DNA from: Hyphomicrobium_A sp963726795
GTDB taxonomy: Bacteria > Pseudomonadota > Alphaproteobacteria > Rhizobiales > Hyphomicrobiaceae
DNA: 64,000 nt
Direction of reading: 5' to 3'
Assembly: GCA_963726795.1 (NCBI GenBank)
Contig: CAVSDD010000003.1
Coordinates: forward strand, 310,001 to 374,000
Shown here: one piece after another, positions 53,810 through 63,136 of the stretch
Position numbering within the stretch: the first letter of the stretch is position 1
Layout: every line of letters starts with the position of its first letter
The notes under the pieces: generated by a model
Databases searched by the model: none
The model's input: only the letters and a program-made list of their open reading frames with translations
Told to the model about the DNA's origin: nothing
Program-made: the position numbers and the translations under genes

Positions 53810-55141
53810 CTACGGCTCTTTAAATGCTCGCGTTATTTGGTCGGTCACGGGCTTGGCCAAATACGAAAGGGCGGTACGCGTGCCTGTCTGGATGTAAGCC
53901 TCGACCGGCATCCCGGCGACGAGCTTCAGGTCGCCAAGTTTTGCCAGCTCGGCGTCCGGCAACTCGATCCGCGCCGTGTAGTATGTCGCGCCGCTCTCCG
54001 TGTCGTGCGACACCTCCGCTGCGATGCGCGCAATCCTCCCGGTGATCTCGGGTGTGGTGCGCTGGTTAAAGGCTGGGAACCGCAAGAGCACCGCTTGATC
54101 GGGAGCAACGTGATCGATGTCCGTCGGCGCAACGTGAACCTCGATCGTGCGATTTTCCTCCATGGGAATAATTCCCATGATGACCTCGCCCGGGCCAATG
54201 ACACCGCCAACGGTATGCACGGCGAGTTCGTGCACTAAGCCCGGACGCGGGGCGCGGATGTCAACGCGCTTCAGCAAGTCTTCCGCCGCTATCTTGCGTT
54301 CGTTCAGCTCGGCTATGCGGCCCTCTGCGTCGCGGTACTCGTTCTGCGCATCGAGCGTGATCGTCTCGCCGATCTCGACAATCTTGAGCTCCACTTCGTA
54401 GATCTGGCCGCGCAAGCGCGCGATTTGCGCGAGCAGCGCTCCGTCCTCGCCTTCGATCCGCACTGCGTCGCGGCGTATCGCCAGCACGCGCGTAACTGGA
54501 AGCAGCTCTCTCTTATAGAGATCTTCCAACCGCGTGCGCTCCTCGCTCACGAGGGAAAACTCCTGCGCCTTGGATTTTTCCTGCTTAACGAGACCGTCGA
54601 TCTCGTTGTTGTATTGGCCGATGCGTTCGCGCAGCTGCGCCCTCTTGAGATCTGCCGTCTTAGTCTTAGCGCTGAACAGGCGTCGCTCTCCTGCAGAAAT
54701 TTGCCTGTTCTCTGCGCTCAAAGCCTCGAAGCCCGAGGGAAATTCGATGTCTGTCGCGCCATCGCGCTCCGCGGCGAGCCGCGCTTTGCGCGCGATCAGC
54801 TCATCGAGTTGGCTCTGGACGATGCCCAGCGTTGCCCGTGTCTGGGTGTCGTCGAGGCGCAGCAGAACGTCGCCGGCATCGACCCGATCGCCGTTCTTTA
54901 CCCGGATCTCCTTGACGATCCCGCCGGTCAGATGCTGAATTTTCTTTACGCTGCTGTCGACCACCACTCGCCCAGGTGCAATGACCGCGCCCGAGAGTTG
55001 CGAGCTTGCAGCCCAACCTCCGAAGCCAAAAAATAGCAGCACGACCAGCCCGAGACCGAACACCACACGGCGTTGAAAATCGCGGTCGGAAGTATCGACT
55101 GTATCGGTCTGCCGTTGTGTCAGCTTCACGGACGGCCCCAA
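53810..55141 (-). CDS. Type I secretion membrane-fusion protein (HlyD/PrtE family)
   Basis: About 443 residues. A single N-terminal helix (VVFGLGLVVLLFFGFGGWAA) is followed by a lipoyl-type half-motif (GGIVKEIRVKNGDRVDAGDVLLRLDD), a long coiled-coil (residues about 110-290) and the second half (VDIRAPRPGLVHELAVHTVGGVI in blocks). This is the PrtE/HlyD adaptor layout. It follows the ABC exporter gene by 31 bases on the same strand. The start is uncertain: a TTG at 55141 with GGAG eight bases upstream is used, and no ATG is available between the ABC stop and the helix. Confidence 0.9.
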   Translation of the reverse strand: MGPSVKLTQRQTDTVDTSDRDFQRRVVFGLGLVVLLFFGFGGWAASSQLSGAVIAPGRVVVDSSVKKIQHLTGGIVKEIRVKNGDRVDAGDVLLRLDDTQTRATLGIVQSQLDELIARKARLAAERDGATDIEFPSGFEALSAENRQISAGERRLFSAKTKTADLKRAQLRERIGQYNNEIDGLVKQEKSKAQEFSLVSEERTRLEDLYKRELLPVTRVLAIRRDAVRIEGEDGALLAQIARLRGQIYEVELKIVEIGETITLDAQNEYRDAEGRIAELNERKIAAEDLLKRVDIRAPRPGLVHELAVHTVGGVIGPGEVIMGIIPMEENRTIEVHVAPTDIDHVAPDQAVLLRFPAFNQRTTPEITGRIARIAAEVSHDTESGATYYTARIELPDAELAKLGDLKLVAGMPVEAYIQTGTRTALSYLAKPVTDQITRAFKEP

Positions 55142-55172
55142 GGCCAACTCTCCTGCTTGTTGCGTGGCGACG

Positions 55173-56951
55173 TTACTGCGAGACAGCGGGCCGCTGCTGC
55201 CCTTTCTGCTTGCTGGGCCCGGTCCGCGGCATGCTCGGTCCACCCTGCGCCGCACGATTACGGTTTGGCTGCAGAGTAGCCTGCAGGACCTCATCGCGCG
55301 GGCCGAAAGCCGTCAGATGCCCGTGCTCCATGATCCCGACGAGATCAACGGCGGCGAGGACTCCCGGCCGATGAGCGATGACGATGACGATGCCGCCGCG
55401 GGCATGGACGCCTCGGATGGCCTTGGCGAGCGCCGCCTCTCCTTCCGCGTCTAAGTTTGAGTTGGGCTCGTCGAGGACGACAAGAAATGGCGCGCCATAG
55501 AGGGCTCGCGCGAGTGCAACGCGCTGGCGCTGCCCGGCGGAAAGCGCCGTTCCGCGCTCGCCCAGGCGCGTTTCATAGCCGTCCGGCAAACGCAGAATCA
55601 TCTCGTGCACGCCTGCCTCACGCGCCGCCGTGATGACCGCTTTGCTGCTTGCGTCCTCGTCGAATCGACAGATGTTGTCCTTGATCGTGCCGTCGAACAA
55701 CTCGACGTCCTGCGGCAAATATCCGACGTAGCTGCCCAACTGCTCGACAGACCAGCGATCCATGGCAGCGCCATCCAATCGGACGTTGCCGCGTCCGAGA
55801 CCCCAGACGCCGACGATCGCGCGCGCCAGTGACGACTTGCCCGCAGCGCTTTGCCCTATCAGGGCCAGTGCCTGGCCCGCTTTGAGCTCAAAGCTCACCG
55901 ACTTTACGACCACCCGCTGCGTTCCCGGGATGGCGACGTTGATGTTTTCCACTCGAAGGCTCGCAACCGGAGGAGGAAGCTCCAATGGCGCGGGGCGAGA
56001 GCTAATTTTGTCAAACACGGTCGAGAGACGCTCGGCGCCTTGCCTCGCCGCGATGAAGCCCTTCCAGTTTGCGATCGCCACCTCGATCGGCGCATAGGCG
56101 CGGGAAGCCGCAATGGAGCATGCGATAATAGCACCGGCCGACATCTGGCCCTTGATGGTCAAATAGGCGCCAAGGCCGAGCAGAGCCGACTGCAATGCGA
56201 GCCGAATGACTCGCGAAAGCGCGGAAAAACCTCCCGTGAGGTCGCTGAGCTTTTCCTGGGCCGCCAAGTGCTCCGCGCTCGACTTGGCAAAGCGCTGCAT
56301 GGCGCGGTGGCCGAAGCCCATCGCCTGCAGGACCTCGGCGTTACGCGTCGCCGCTTCGACATGGGACAAGCGCTGCGAGGCCGCTTTGACCAGAGCGCGC
56401 GTCGGCTCCCTGGCGAGTATCTCGGTCGACAGCGTGATCCCGATCAGGACGATGGCGCCGGCAAGCGTGATGCCGCCGAGCAATGGATGCAGAAGGAAGA
56501 CGAACGTCAGATAGAGCGGCATCCACGGAAGGTCGAGAATGGCCACAGGCCCCTGTCCGCCAAGGAACCCTCTGATGGTATCGACGTCGCGCACGGGTTG
56601 CTGCGCCTCGACGCCTTGCCGTCCAAGCAACGGCAAGCGCATGGCCGCCTCGTGCGCGGCAGCCATCAGGTTGCGGTCGACGCGACTGCCGATACGGACG
56701 AGAAGCTGAGATCGCGCGATCTCGAGAGCGCCCTGGAAAATGTAGAGCCCAAGAGCAAGGACCGAGAGCGCAATGAGCGTCGGAACGCTGCGACTGAGGA
56801 GCACACGGTCATAGACTTGCAGCATGTAGAAGGCGCCGGTGAGCGCCAGCAAATTGACCGTGCCCGATATGATGCCAATGGCCCAGCCGGCGCCCTTAAG
56901 TGATTTAAGGGCAGCCCGTACGGACGTTTGCTTGTCTGGAAGCGTACCCAA
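55173..56951 (-). CDS. Type I secretion ABC exporter (PrtD/HlyB-like)
   Basis: About 592 residues. The N-terminal membrane domain (VNLLALTGAFYMLQVYDRVLLSRS, ILDLPWMPLYLTFVFLLHPLLG in blocks) is the PrtD type, lacking the C39-like domain of HlyB. The ATPase domain has Walker A ALIGQSAAGKSSLARA, signature LSAGQRQRVALARAL, and Walker B FLVVLDEPNS. It powers export of C-terminal-signal RTX proteins. The TTG at 56951 with GGGGA six bases upstream is preferred to an earlier TTG at 56984. It lies 59 bases after the RTX gene stop and before the adaptor gene. Confidence 0.93.
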   Translation of the reverse strand: MGTLPDKQTSVRAALKSLKGAGWAIGIISGTVNLLALTGAFYMLQVYDRVLLSRSVPTLIALSVLALGLYIFQGALEIARSQLLVRIGSRVDRNLMAAAHEAAMRLPLLGRQGVEAQQPVRDVDTIRGFLGGQGPVAILDLPWMPLYLTFVFLLHPLLGGITLAGAIVLIGITLSTEILAREPTRALVKAASQRLSHVEAATRNAEVLQAMGFGHRAMQRFAKSSAEHLAAQEKLSDLTGGFSALSRVIRLALQSALLGLGAYLTIKGQMSAGAIIACSIAASRAYAPIEVAIANWKGFIAARQGAERLSTVFDKISSRPAPLELPPPVASLRVENINVAIPGTQRVVVKSVSFELKAGQALALIGQSAAGKSSLARAIVGVWGLGRGNVRLDGAAMDRWSVEQLGSYVGYLPQDVELFDGTIKDNICRFDEDASSKAVITAAREAGVHEMILRLPDGYETRLGERGTALSAGQRQRVALARALYGAPFLVVLDEPNSNLDAEGEAALAKAIRGVHARGGIVIVIAHRPGVLAAVDLVGIMEHGHLTAFGPRDEVLQATLQPNRNRAAQGGPSMPRTGPSKQKGQQRPAVSQ

Positions 56952-57010
56952 CGCAGATCCCCAATGTACAAGTCGTCGCAGCAAAAAACCGGAAGTGAAT
57001 CTGTCTCACC

Positions 57011-59107
57011 TCAACTGAAAATGAAGTCGTCCTTCCCGATCGTGTTCGCATTCACGTCGAGCAGCGTGATCGAGTCCCCGTTTATTGTAATGACCGTATG
57101 CGGCCCGGCGGCGGCAATCTGGATTTGCGATCCAATCGAATCCGAAGTGAGCGACGTGTAGGCCGAGACGTCGAGGCGATCGTGCCCCGGACTGCAATCT
57201 TTGGAGTCAAACCCGATCACCACGTCGTTGCCGAACCCGGGTTTGAGTACGATCGTATCCTGGCTATATGACGATTGACCATTGTCTTCGCCTTGCGAGT
57301 TGGCGCTCTGAGAGCTGCTCGAGTTGCGTCCCGCGAGATAGAGAACGTCATTGCCGGTGCCGCCCTCGAACCGGTTATTGCCGGAACCGCCATAGAGCAC
57401 GTCACTCCCGCTTCCGCCGAAGAGAGAATCATTGCCGGCGCCGCCGTACAGCACGTCGTTGCCGCCCCGGCCGTACAGTGTGTCATCGCCCGCGCCGCCG
57501 GTGAGGACATTGTCGGAAGAGTTCCCTCTGCCGCTGAAGTCTCCCTCACCGATAAACGTGAGGTTTTCGACATTGGCGGCGCTGCCGAGGTAGCCACTAT
57601 CGTCGTTGATCTTCGGCACTACATCACTCACGGCAGCCACGACCGGTGTGACATCGTGACCTGGCAATTCTCCGGGTGGAGGATTCGTTTGGACTGCGTT
57701 CGAAGGGGGAACCGGTGCGCCGTCATCCGGCGCGGACGCTGCTGCCACCTCGCCAGCAACCGGCACTGCCGCGACAGTGTTCGAAGCGCTCGCAATCGCG
57801 GCTGACGCATCATCATCGAGTGCAAATGATTTGAGCGTCGTCAGGATCGTATCGTGGGCGCCGCCGTCGACTTTCTCGACAACGCGATCGCCAATGTTGT
57901 CAACGACGTAGGTATCGTTGCCCTTCCCGCCGATCATGATGTCGGCGCCGCCGCGCCCATCGAGGAAATCGTCGCCCCCCCTGCCAAAGAGGATGTCGTG
58001 GCCGGACGTCCCTATCAGGACATCGTGCCCCTCGGTGCCGACGATGAAGATGGGCTCGCCGCCTTTAAGGGCATGATCGGCGGCGTGCTCGGCGCTCGGA
58101 AACACATGGTCGGGAAGACCGGGTACGCCGCCGGCATTCCGCGACACGATATCGGACAGAGAATGCGAATGGATCTCAGAGGCCAGATGAGTTCCGGCCA
58201 ACAGATCGAGGAAAGGATGGGGGCTCGCCCTCTGCTGTTGCGTGATGTCGACGCTCACCGCTGCAGCGATCGTCGGGCCAAAATCGCCGACAGCGGCCTT
58301 CTCAGCCAGCGCGCCGACCCATAGATCCACGGCGCCAAATCCCTCAGGATAGGCAGCCTTGAGATCCGCAATCAGATGGTCAGAGAGATGGTTGCGATCT
58401 TGAAAATCATCCCAGCCGGCATACGGCAACAACGTAGACAGCCCGAGTAGGGCGAAGAGCTCGCCGCGCGCTTCGTTGAAGGGAACGTGGCCCGCATCGC
58501 TCGTGCGGCTCGGCGCAAGCTCCGCCGGAATGACGGGCTTGGGCACAGACGCGGGTTCGGAGCCGATGCGCGAATTTCCAGCGCCGTGCTTGGCCCAGCC
58601 ATAGGCGCCGCCCGCGTATCTCTCATGTACGCGGTCCGCGCCATGCGCATGCTCGAGTACTGAAGCAAGCCTGACGGCGCGCACCTGGCCGGTGGACGAA
58701 TCCACCAGATCGAAGGTCTCATCGAACAGGGCATGATGGGAGTAGTCTCCCACCGCGGCCCGGTCGTGCCGTGCATCGCCGACAGCCGCGTGATCTCGCC
58801 AGCCGTCGTGCGGCAACGCGCCTTCGTTGAAGATGACATGCTGGTATTCGGCTGCGTTGATAATGGCTGCGGCCGCGGTGTAGTGCGCTTCCGTCCACGC
58901 CCCGCCGGTCTCGCCCTTCAGGCGCTCGAGCCAGAATGAATGGTTCGCGTTCCACACCGCGTGGTCCGGCGGAACCATGCCGCGGGCTGCGGTGACCCCG
59001 TGGGCGGCGTGCTCGCCTTCGCCGTGCGCGGCGACGTGGTGGGGGAGGCCCGCCTTCACCAGACGAAGCAAAAGGTCCAGATCTCTGGGGGTGATCCGGC
59101 CTTTCAT
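57011..59107 (-). CDS. RTX protein with partial animal-haem-peroxidase-like domain
   Basis: A 698-residue protein. Residues about 44-325 resemble the distal part of animal haem peroxidases: VWNANHSFWLERL (His56 in the proximal-His position), AEYQHVIFNEG, FQDRNHLSDHL, DLWVGALAEKA and HSHSLSDIVSRN. The distal-His segment that should precede it is missing, so a working haem pocket is doubtful. RTX nonapeptides of GGxGxDxLx type lie near 357-400 and 540-605. The C-terminus ends DDFIFS, typical of type I secretion signals. The ATG at 59107 has no clear ribosome site. The adjoining ABC exporter is the expected secretion machine. Confidence 0.85.
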   Translation of the reverse strand: MKGRITPRDLDLLLRLVKAGLPHHVAAHGEGEHAAHGVTAARGMVPPDHAVWNANHSFWLERLKGETGGAWTEAHYTAAAAIINAAEYQHVIFNEGALPHDGWRDHAAVGDARHDRAAVGDYSHHALFDETFDLVDSSTGQVRAVRLASVLEHAHGADRVHERYAGGAYGWAKHGAGNSRIGSEPASVPKPVIPAELAPSRTSDAGHVPFNEARGELFALLGLSTLLPYAGWDDFQDRNHLSDHLIADLKAAYPEGFGAVDLWVGALAEKAAVGDFGPTIAAAVSVDITQQQRASPHPFLDLLAGTHLASEIHSHSLSDIVSRNAGGVPGLPDHVFPSAEHAADHALKGGEPIFIVGTEGHDVLIGTSGHDILFGRGGDDFLDGRGGADIMIGGKGNDTYVVDNIGDRVVEKVDGGAHDTILTTLKSFALDDDASAAIASASNTVAAVPVAGEVAAASAPDDGAPVPPSNAVQTNPPPGELPGHDVTPVVAAVSDVVPKINDDSGYLGSAANVENLTFIGEGDFSGRGNSSDNVLTGGAGDDTLYGRGGNDVLYGGAGNDSLFGGSGSDVLYGGSGNNRFEGGTGNDVLYLAGRNSSSSQSANSQGEDNGQSSYSQDTIVLKPGFGNDVVIGFDSKDCSPGHDRLDVSAYTSLTSDSIGSQIQIAAAGPHTVITINGDSITLLDVNANTIGKDDFIFS

Positions 59108-59216
59108 GTCGGAATACGCTCGACCTGTGCACGGTTACGCATTGGATATTCCGCCCGGCAACGTTTGGTTAATGATATCATGGCGCTTACGCGGTGCATT
59201 GATTTTCTGGCGCCAT

Positions 59217-59882
59217 TTAGCGGTTCAAAGGGACACGTTGAGCGTGCTTCTGGTGCGCAATGACCGCCTCGACGCGGTTGCGGACCTGCAGCTTCTGCAA
59301 AACGCTCGTCATGTAGTGCTTTACGGTTTTTTCGCTCAGCGAGAACTTGAGGGCGATCTCCTTGTTCGTGAGGCCCTGAGCGACCTGGTTCATGATCTGC
59401 TCCTCGCGAAACGTCAGCTCGGTTTCGGAGCTCTTGTCTCTGACGCTCGAAGCGCTCGAGCGACGTTGCATCTTTGCCAGCACGCGTGCGGCGACCTGGG
59501 GGGTAATGTAGGTTTCGCCGCGGCTGACCGCGCGAATGGTCGCCACAAGCTCCGGCCCTCCGATCCCCTTTAAGACATAGGCGCGCGCGCCAGCTTCCAT
59601 AGCCGCGATGACGTCGTCCTCGCGCTCCGAGACGGTCAGCATGATCGTCAAGATCTTGGGATGCGACAGCGAGATCGCGCGTGCCGCTTCAATGCCACCG
59701 CCTGGCATACTGATGTCGAGCAGCATGACGTCGGGAGCGCAGTCGTCCGCCAGAAGGGTTGCATCGCTCGCCGAGGCGCCGACACCGACGACATCCATGG
59801 CGGCGGCCCGCAACGTGTTGACGACCCCATCCCTGAGAAGGGGATGGTCGTCTACGACGCCAATGCGTATGTGCCCCGTCAT
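59217..59882 (-). CDS. NarL/FixJ-family response regulator
   Basis: About 221 residues. The receiver has DD near the start (GVVDDHPLLRDGVV), phospho-acceptor Asp in VMLLDISMPG and YVLKG. A linker leads to a LuxR-type helix-turn-helix (LTFREEQIMNQVAQGLTNKEIALKFSLSEKTVKHYM). The ATG at 59882 is used; a GTG at 59891 would overlap the kinase stop by four bases. Directly coupled to the kinase upstream, it is the likely transcriptional output, and the RTX gene begins 109 bases downstream on the same strand. Confidence 0.95.
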   Translation of the reverse strand: MTGHIRIGVVDDHPLLRDGVVNTLRAAAMDVVGVGASASDATLLADDCAPDVMLLDISMPGGGIEAARAISLSHPKILTIMLTVSEREDDVIAAMEAGARAYVLKGIGGPELVATIRAVSRGETYITPQVAARVLAKMQRRSSASSVRDKSSETELTFREEQIMNQVAQGLTNKEIALKFSLSEKTVKHYMTSVLQKLQVRNRVEAVIAHQKHAQRVPLNR

Positions 59883-59887
59883 GTCTC

Positions 59888-61360
59888 TCACGCCAAAGGA
59901 TTGCGGAATTGCACAGAGAGCTTTGCCCCGTGCCCACTCGTCGAATTGATCTGCAGCATGCCGCCGAGTGACTCGACCCGGTAGCGAAGGCCGGAAAGAC
60001 CCAGGCGTTCGTCGCCCGTTGCCACGCGTTCGGCCGCGAAACCAGGACCACTGTCGGCCACTTCGACCAGGATGGTGCGCCCATCATAGCTCGCTCCAAG
60101 CCGTTGACCTTGCCCGCCCGCATGGCGGAACGCATTGTTGAGCGCCTCCTGAGCAAAGCGATAAAGGCAAATGGTCATTGGCAACGGAAGCCGGGCCGGC
60201 AAGCTTCCGATCATTGTTTCAACGCGCGTTCCCGTTGCGCGCTGATGCGACCGCACGGCAATCCCCAGCGCATCGGTGAGCGAGATCTTTTGCAGCTCCG
60301 GCAGCGCCACGCCGCCCGATATCTGCCTTATCTCCTTCAAGGCATCCGTCGTCGCGCGCCGGATGGTTTCAAGAGCGACCCGCGACGAGTTCGGATCGCC
60401 TTCGCCCGGATTGTCGATGAGAGGCGCAAGCTCGTCGAGCCGCAGGAGGACGAGGGCCAGATGCTGCGCGGGGCCATCGTGCAGATCCGAGCCTATGCGA
60501 CGCAGCATCCGCTCGTTGTGCTCAAGTCCGCGCTGCTGCACGACCTTGGCGAGGTTGCCCAGGGCTTCATTGCGCGAGGAAAGCTGCGCCACCTCGGTCT
60601 TACCCCCGGCGATCTCGCGCACCTGCCGCTCGATTTGGCGGCTGGCGTTCTGCACCATTCTGAAGGGCACGGCCAACAAGACCAGGGCGAGCAAACCGAG
60701 CACCACCACGCCTTGGGTGCGCGCCCAGCCTGACTCAACCACTGACGTTTCACCGACGGTATACACAGTCGCGATTGCAATGACTTCCCGTGTGCCCGGC
60801 TTGAACAACGGCATCGAGATTTCAAACAACTTGCCGCCGTCTCGCTCTTGCTTGAGGGGCGATTTATCAAGATCGGGTACGGGAAGGGCCCCACCAGACG
60901 GGCTGTTGCGGTCGCTTGCGTAGATAAGGTGTCCATCAGGACGCCAGACTCGCATGCCGGCAACGTGGTCTGCGATTGCCGGGGCCGCCAACAATCCATC
61001 GATGGCATTGGGGTCAAGAGTTCCGCCGGCGGGCACAGCCTGCGCAAGCGGCTCAAGGACGGCACGGACGAGCGAGATCGCCGAGTTCGCCGAACTTTGC
61101 CCACTCTCGTGCCCGATCCGATAGTCGAGCCAAAGGCCCGAAACTCCGATGAAGACGGCCAACGATAAGAGAGCGGCTAGGAGATAGCGCTGCGCGAGGC
61201 TCATGGCACGCCATACGGCAGGAAGGCCGGCCACTCGCGAAACCAAACGTGCCCCCAGCGGATGCCATGCGCCGGCGGACGTGGATTGGAAGGACACTCC
61301 AACCAGGGCCGCAATCCGCGATCCGACTTCAAGACCTGCCGACGAGATGCGCATTTGCAT
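59888..61360 (-). CDS. NarX-like membrane sensor histidine kinase
   Basis: About 490 residues. Helix one is AQRYLLAALLSLAVFIGVSGLW, a periplasmic sensor of roughly 150 residues follows, and helix two is VVVLGLLALVLLAVPF. The HisKA_3-type dimerisation domain carries GSDLHDGPAQHLALVLLRLDEL with the phospho-acceptor His. The ATPase domain has EALNNAFRHA, VADSGPGF and LGLSGLRYRVESLGG. The ATG at 61360 is used, but an ATG at 61204 also fits. The sensor ligand is unknown. It overlaps the response-regulator gene and forms a pair with it. Confidence 0.93.
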   Translation of the reverse strand: MQMRISSAGLEVGSRIAALVGVSFQSTSAGAWHPLGARLVSRVAGLPAVWRAMSLAQRYLLAALLSLAVFIGVSGLWLDYRIGHESGQSSANSAISLVRAVLEPLAQAVPAGGTLDPNAIDGLLAAPAIADHVAGMRVWRPDGHLIYASDRNSPSGGALPVPDLDKSPLKQERDGGKLFEISMPLFKPGTREVIAIATVYTVGETSVVESGWARTQGVVVLGLLALVLLAVPFRMVQNASRQIERQVREIAGGKTEVAQLSSRNEALGNLAKVVQQRGLEHNERMLRRIGSDLHDGPAQHLALVLLRLDELAPLIDNPGEGDPNSSRVALETIRRATTDALKEIRQISGGVALPELQKISLTDALGIAVRSHQRATGTRVETMIGSLPARLPLPMTICLYRFAQEALNNAFRHAGGQGQRLGASYDGRTILVEVADSGPGFAAERVATGDERLGLSGLRYRVESLGGMLQINSTSGHGAKLSVQFRNPLA

Positions 61361-61540
61361 TACACTACAAAAGCCGCGGTTTCAGTATCGAGCCTGCGCA
61401 CAACGGTTGCAAGCACTTCGCTTCCAACAGTGCGCGAGCCATTGCGCCGCTCAGGTCATGATTTTGCTTCGTCCGAAGCGCCATCGCCCAACTTCCCCTG
61501 TCCCAAATACCCCCGGACCAAGGCCCGGTCGCACCTCGGC

Positions 61541-62311
61541 CTAGATCGCGGATTCCTCGCCGTTGAGGAGGCGGGTTGCCAGGTACGCGACCTCGGTCCG
61601 GTTCGTTGCATGCAGCTTTTTCATGATGTTACGCACGTGCACCTTCACCGTGCTCTCGCGCATATTGAGTTCATAGGCGATTATCTTGTTCGCCTTGCCA
61701 CGCCTCAGTGCGTCGACCACCGCCGCCTGGCGGGCGGTGAAAAGACCTTTGGGTGCGACCGGCTCTTCCGTCACGCGGTGCGCGGCGATCAGGCTACTGG
61801 CCGGGACAAAGACGCCCCCGGCGCGCACAAGCTCCACAGCCTGTGCGGCGACATTCAGCGAGAGGCTTGTTGGCACGTAGCCGCGCACGTTCTTGCCGAG
61901 CATCTGTACGATCAAATCGGGGTCCTCGTTGTCGGAGAGGACAATGAGTGGACACCGCCGGCTCGGCTCCGTCAGCCCGGCAAGCGCATCGATTTCCATG
62001 ATGGCGTCGGCGTTGGTGCGCCCGTACTGGCAAAGCACCACGACCGACGCCGATTCAGCCGGCAACCTCTCGGTCCACTCGCGAGTGGTCGAGAAGCATC
62101 TGACCGGCGCGCCGAGTTCCGCGCTGAGAAACCGTGCCAGACATTCGCGCGGAAGGAGGCGCGCGTCTATGATGATGATTGGAGCTTTCGTCGTGACCTG
62201 GGCGCATTCTTCGATGCTCGAGACCTTCCGAGCAGCGCGAGGTACTGCAGTTTGAATTTCGTCGTGCGCAGCATGACCAGAGCTGTTGGATTCAACGCTG
62301 AACGTCCGCAT
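61541..62311 (-). CDS. LuxR-type regulator with degenerate receiver
   Basis: About 256 residues. The N-terminal domain has a receiver-like fold (APIIIIDARLLPRECLARFL) but the strand that should carry the phospho-acceptor Asp reads SASVVVLCQYGR, so phosphorylation is unlikely. The C-terminal helix-turn-helix is normal (LFTARQAAVVDALRRGKANKIIAYELNMRESTVKVHVRNIMKKL in blocks). Such proteins bind DNA under control of protein-protein contacts or another signal. The ATG at 62311 has AAGG eight bases upstream. It lies just upstream of the kinase and RTX cluster on the same strand. Confidence 0.9.
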   Translation of the reverse strand: MRTFSVESNSSGHAAHDEIQTAVPRAARKVSSIEECAQVTTKAPIIIIDARLLPRECLARFLSAELGAPVRCFSTTREWTERLPAESASVVVLCQYGRTNADAIMEIDALAGLTEPSRRCPLIVLSDNEDPDLIVQMLGKNVRGYVPTSLSLNVAAQAVELVRAGGVFVPASSLIAAHRVTEEPVAPKGLFTARQAAVVDALRRGKANKIIAYELNMRESTVKVHVRNIMKKLHATNRTEVAYLATRLLNGEESAI

Positions 62312-62711
62312 AGCTCGCCTTGACCTCGTGACTGGATACATTGGGACCGGGAAAGACTATTTTGGCCGTGCCAGACGGTGTCACCCCTTCGTGTCTGCTT
62401 CCCTCAGCCTCTGGGGAAGAGCGTTCGCCGTGCACCGCCGTTTGCCGGTATCTTGAGCAAGTGTTGCGCTCAGAACCTAGCTAAGCGCTTCGTCCACTTG
62501 CCCCCGGTTAGTGCTACGCTAGGCAGAAATGTACCCGCGTAAAACCGCCAAGGGTCCGATGCTTTGGCCGCGATTTGATCAGACCAAGGTCCAATCGGAC
62601 CTGAGTTGAAATTCGTTCGAGCAGGCCGGAACCGGTGATTTCGGAATGGGCTTGATACTGCTGCGGGCTCCTCTTCGCTCGAACGGCGCCTTTTGAGACA
62701 AGGGGAACGGC
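62312..62711. other. Intergenic region between LuxR regulator and small gene
   Basis: 400 bases between the starts of divergent genes, so regulatory DNA is expected. A short hairpin (CTTCCC at 62398 with GGGAAG ending at 62419) was seen but has no T-run. A near match to the EcfG consensus (GGAAC, 17 bases, GCTT) precedes the plus-strand gene but lacks the CGTT box. No RNA gene was recognised. Confidence 0.5.
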
Positions 62712-63110
62712 ATGGCCTCGGACGAGGAATTCAGCCCGCAAGACTTTCGGGTCGAGGAGACCGATAGTGGGCAGCTACGGTTGATTTGGGCCCGGGGCGA
62801 CGGCGAGCGCCGGGTGATCCTTCTGGATAAGAGCCAATTGCCGGCTGTTACTCGCAAGCTGCAGACCCAGCTCGACGACGAGGAAGCGGCGTCCGCGGAT
62901 ATCGAGGACGTGTTGTCGGGCGAAGAGGCTCGCGTCGCCGGGTTGGGGTTTTCTCCCGAGGCCGACCACCTTCGGCTGACGGTTTATGTCGAGCCGGCTC
63001 CCGGGCAGGATCAGGAGGTCGAAATTGCCCTGCGGCTTTCCAAGACCGACGTCGTCAACTGCATGACATCGATGACTGAATGGCTCGAGCAAGCTCGCGA
63101 AGCGCATTAG
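62712..63110 (+). CDS. Acidic protein of unknown function
   Basis: A 132-residue protein. The ATG at 62712 has AGGGG six to seven bases upstream. It is acidic (EEAASADIEDVLSGEEA), with an N-terminal strand-rich part (QDFRVEETDSGQLRLIWARGDGERRVILLDKSQL in blocks) and a C-terminal helix ending WLEQAREAH. No signal peptide, membrane helix or recognised domain. It stands alone and converges on the diguanylate cyclase gene. Confidence 0.7.
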   Translation: MASDEEFSPQDFRVEETDSGQLRLIWARGDGERRVILLDKSQLPAVTRKLQTQLDDEEAASADIEDVLSGEEARVAGLGFSPEADHLRLTVYVEPAPGQDQEVEIALRLSKTDVVNCMTSMTEWLEQAREAH

Positions 63111-63136
63111 CGCTTTGGCGCAAGCCTAACCAGCGA

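Noticed and set aside
62398..62419. CTTCCC/GGGAAG hairpin as terminator
   Set aside because: It lies between divergent starts where a terminator is not expected, the stem is short and no T-run follows.
62617..62645. GGAAC-N17-GCTT as an EcfG promoter for the 62712 gene
   Set aside because: The CGTT element is missing, and one half-match is expected by chance in this much sequence.
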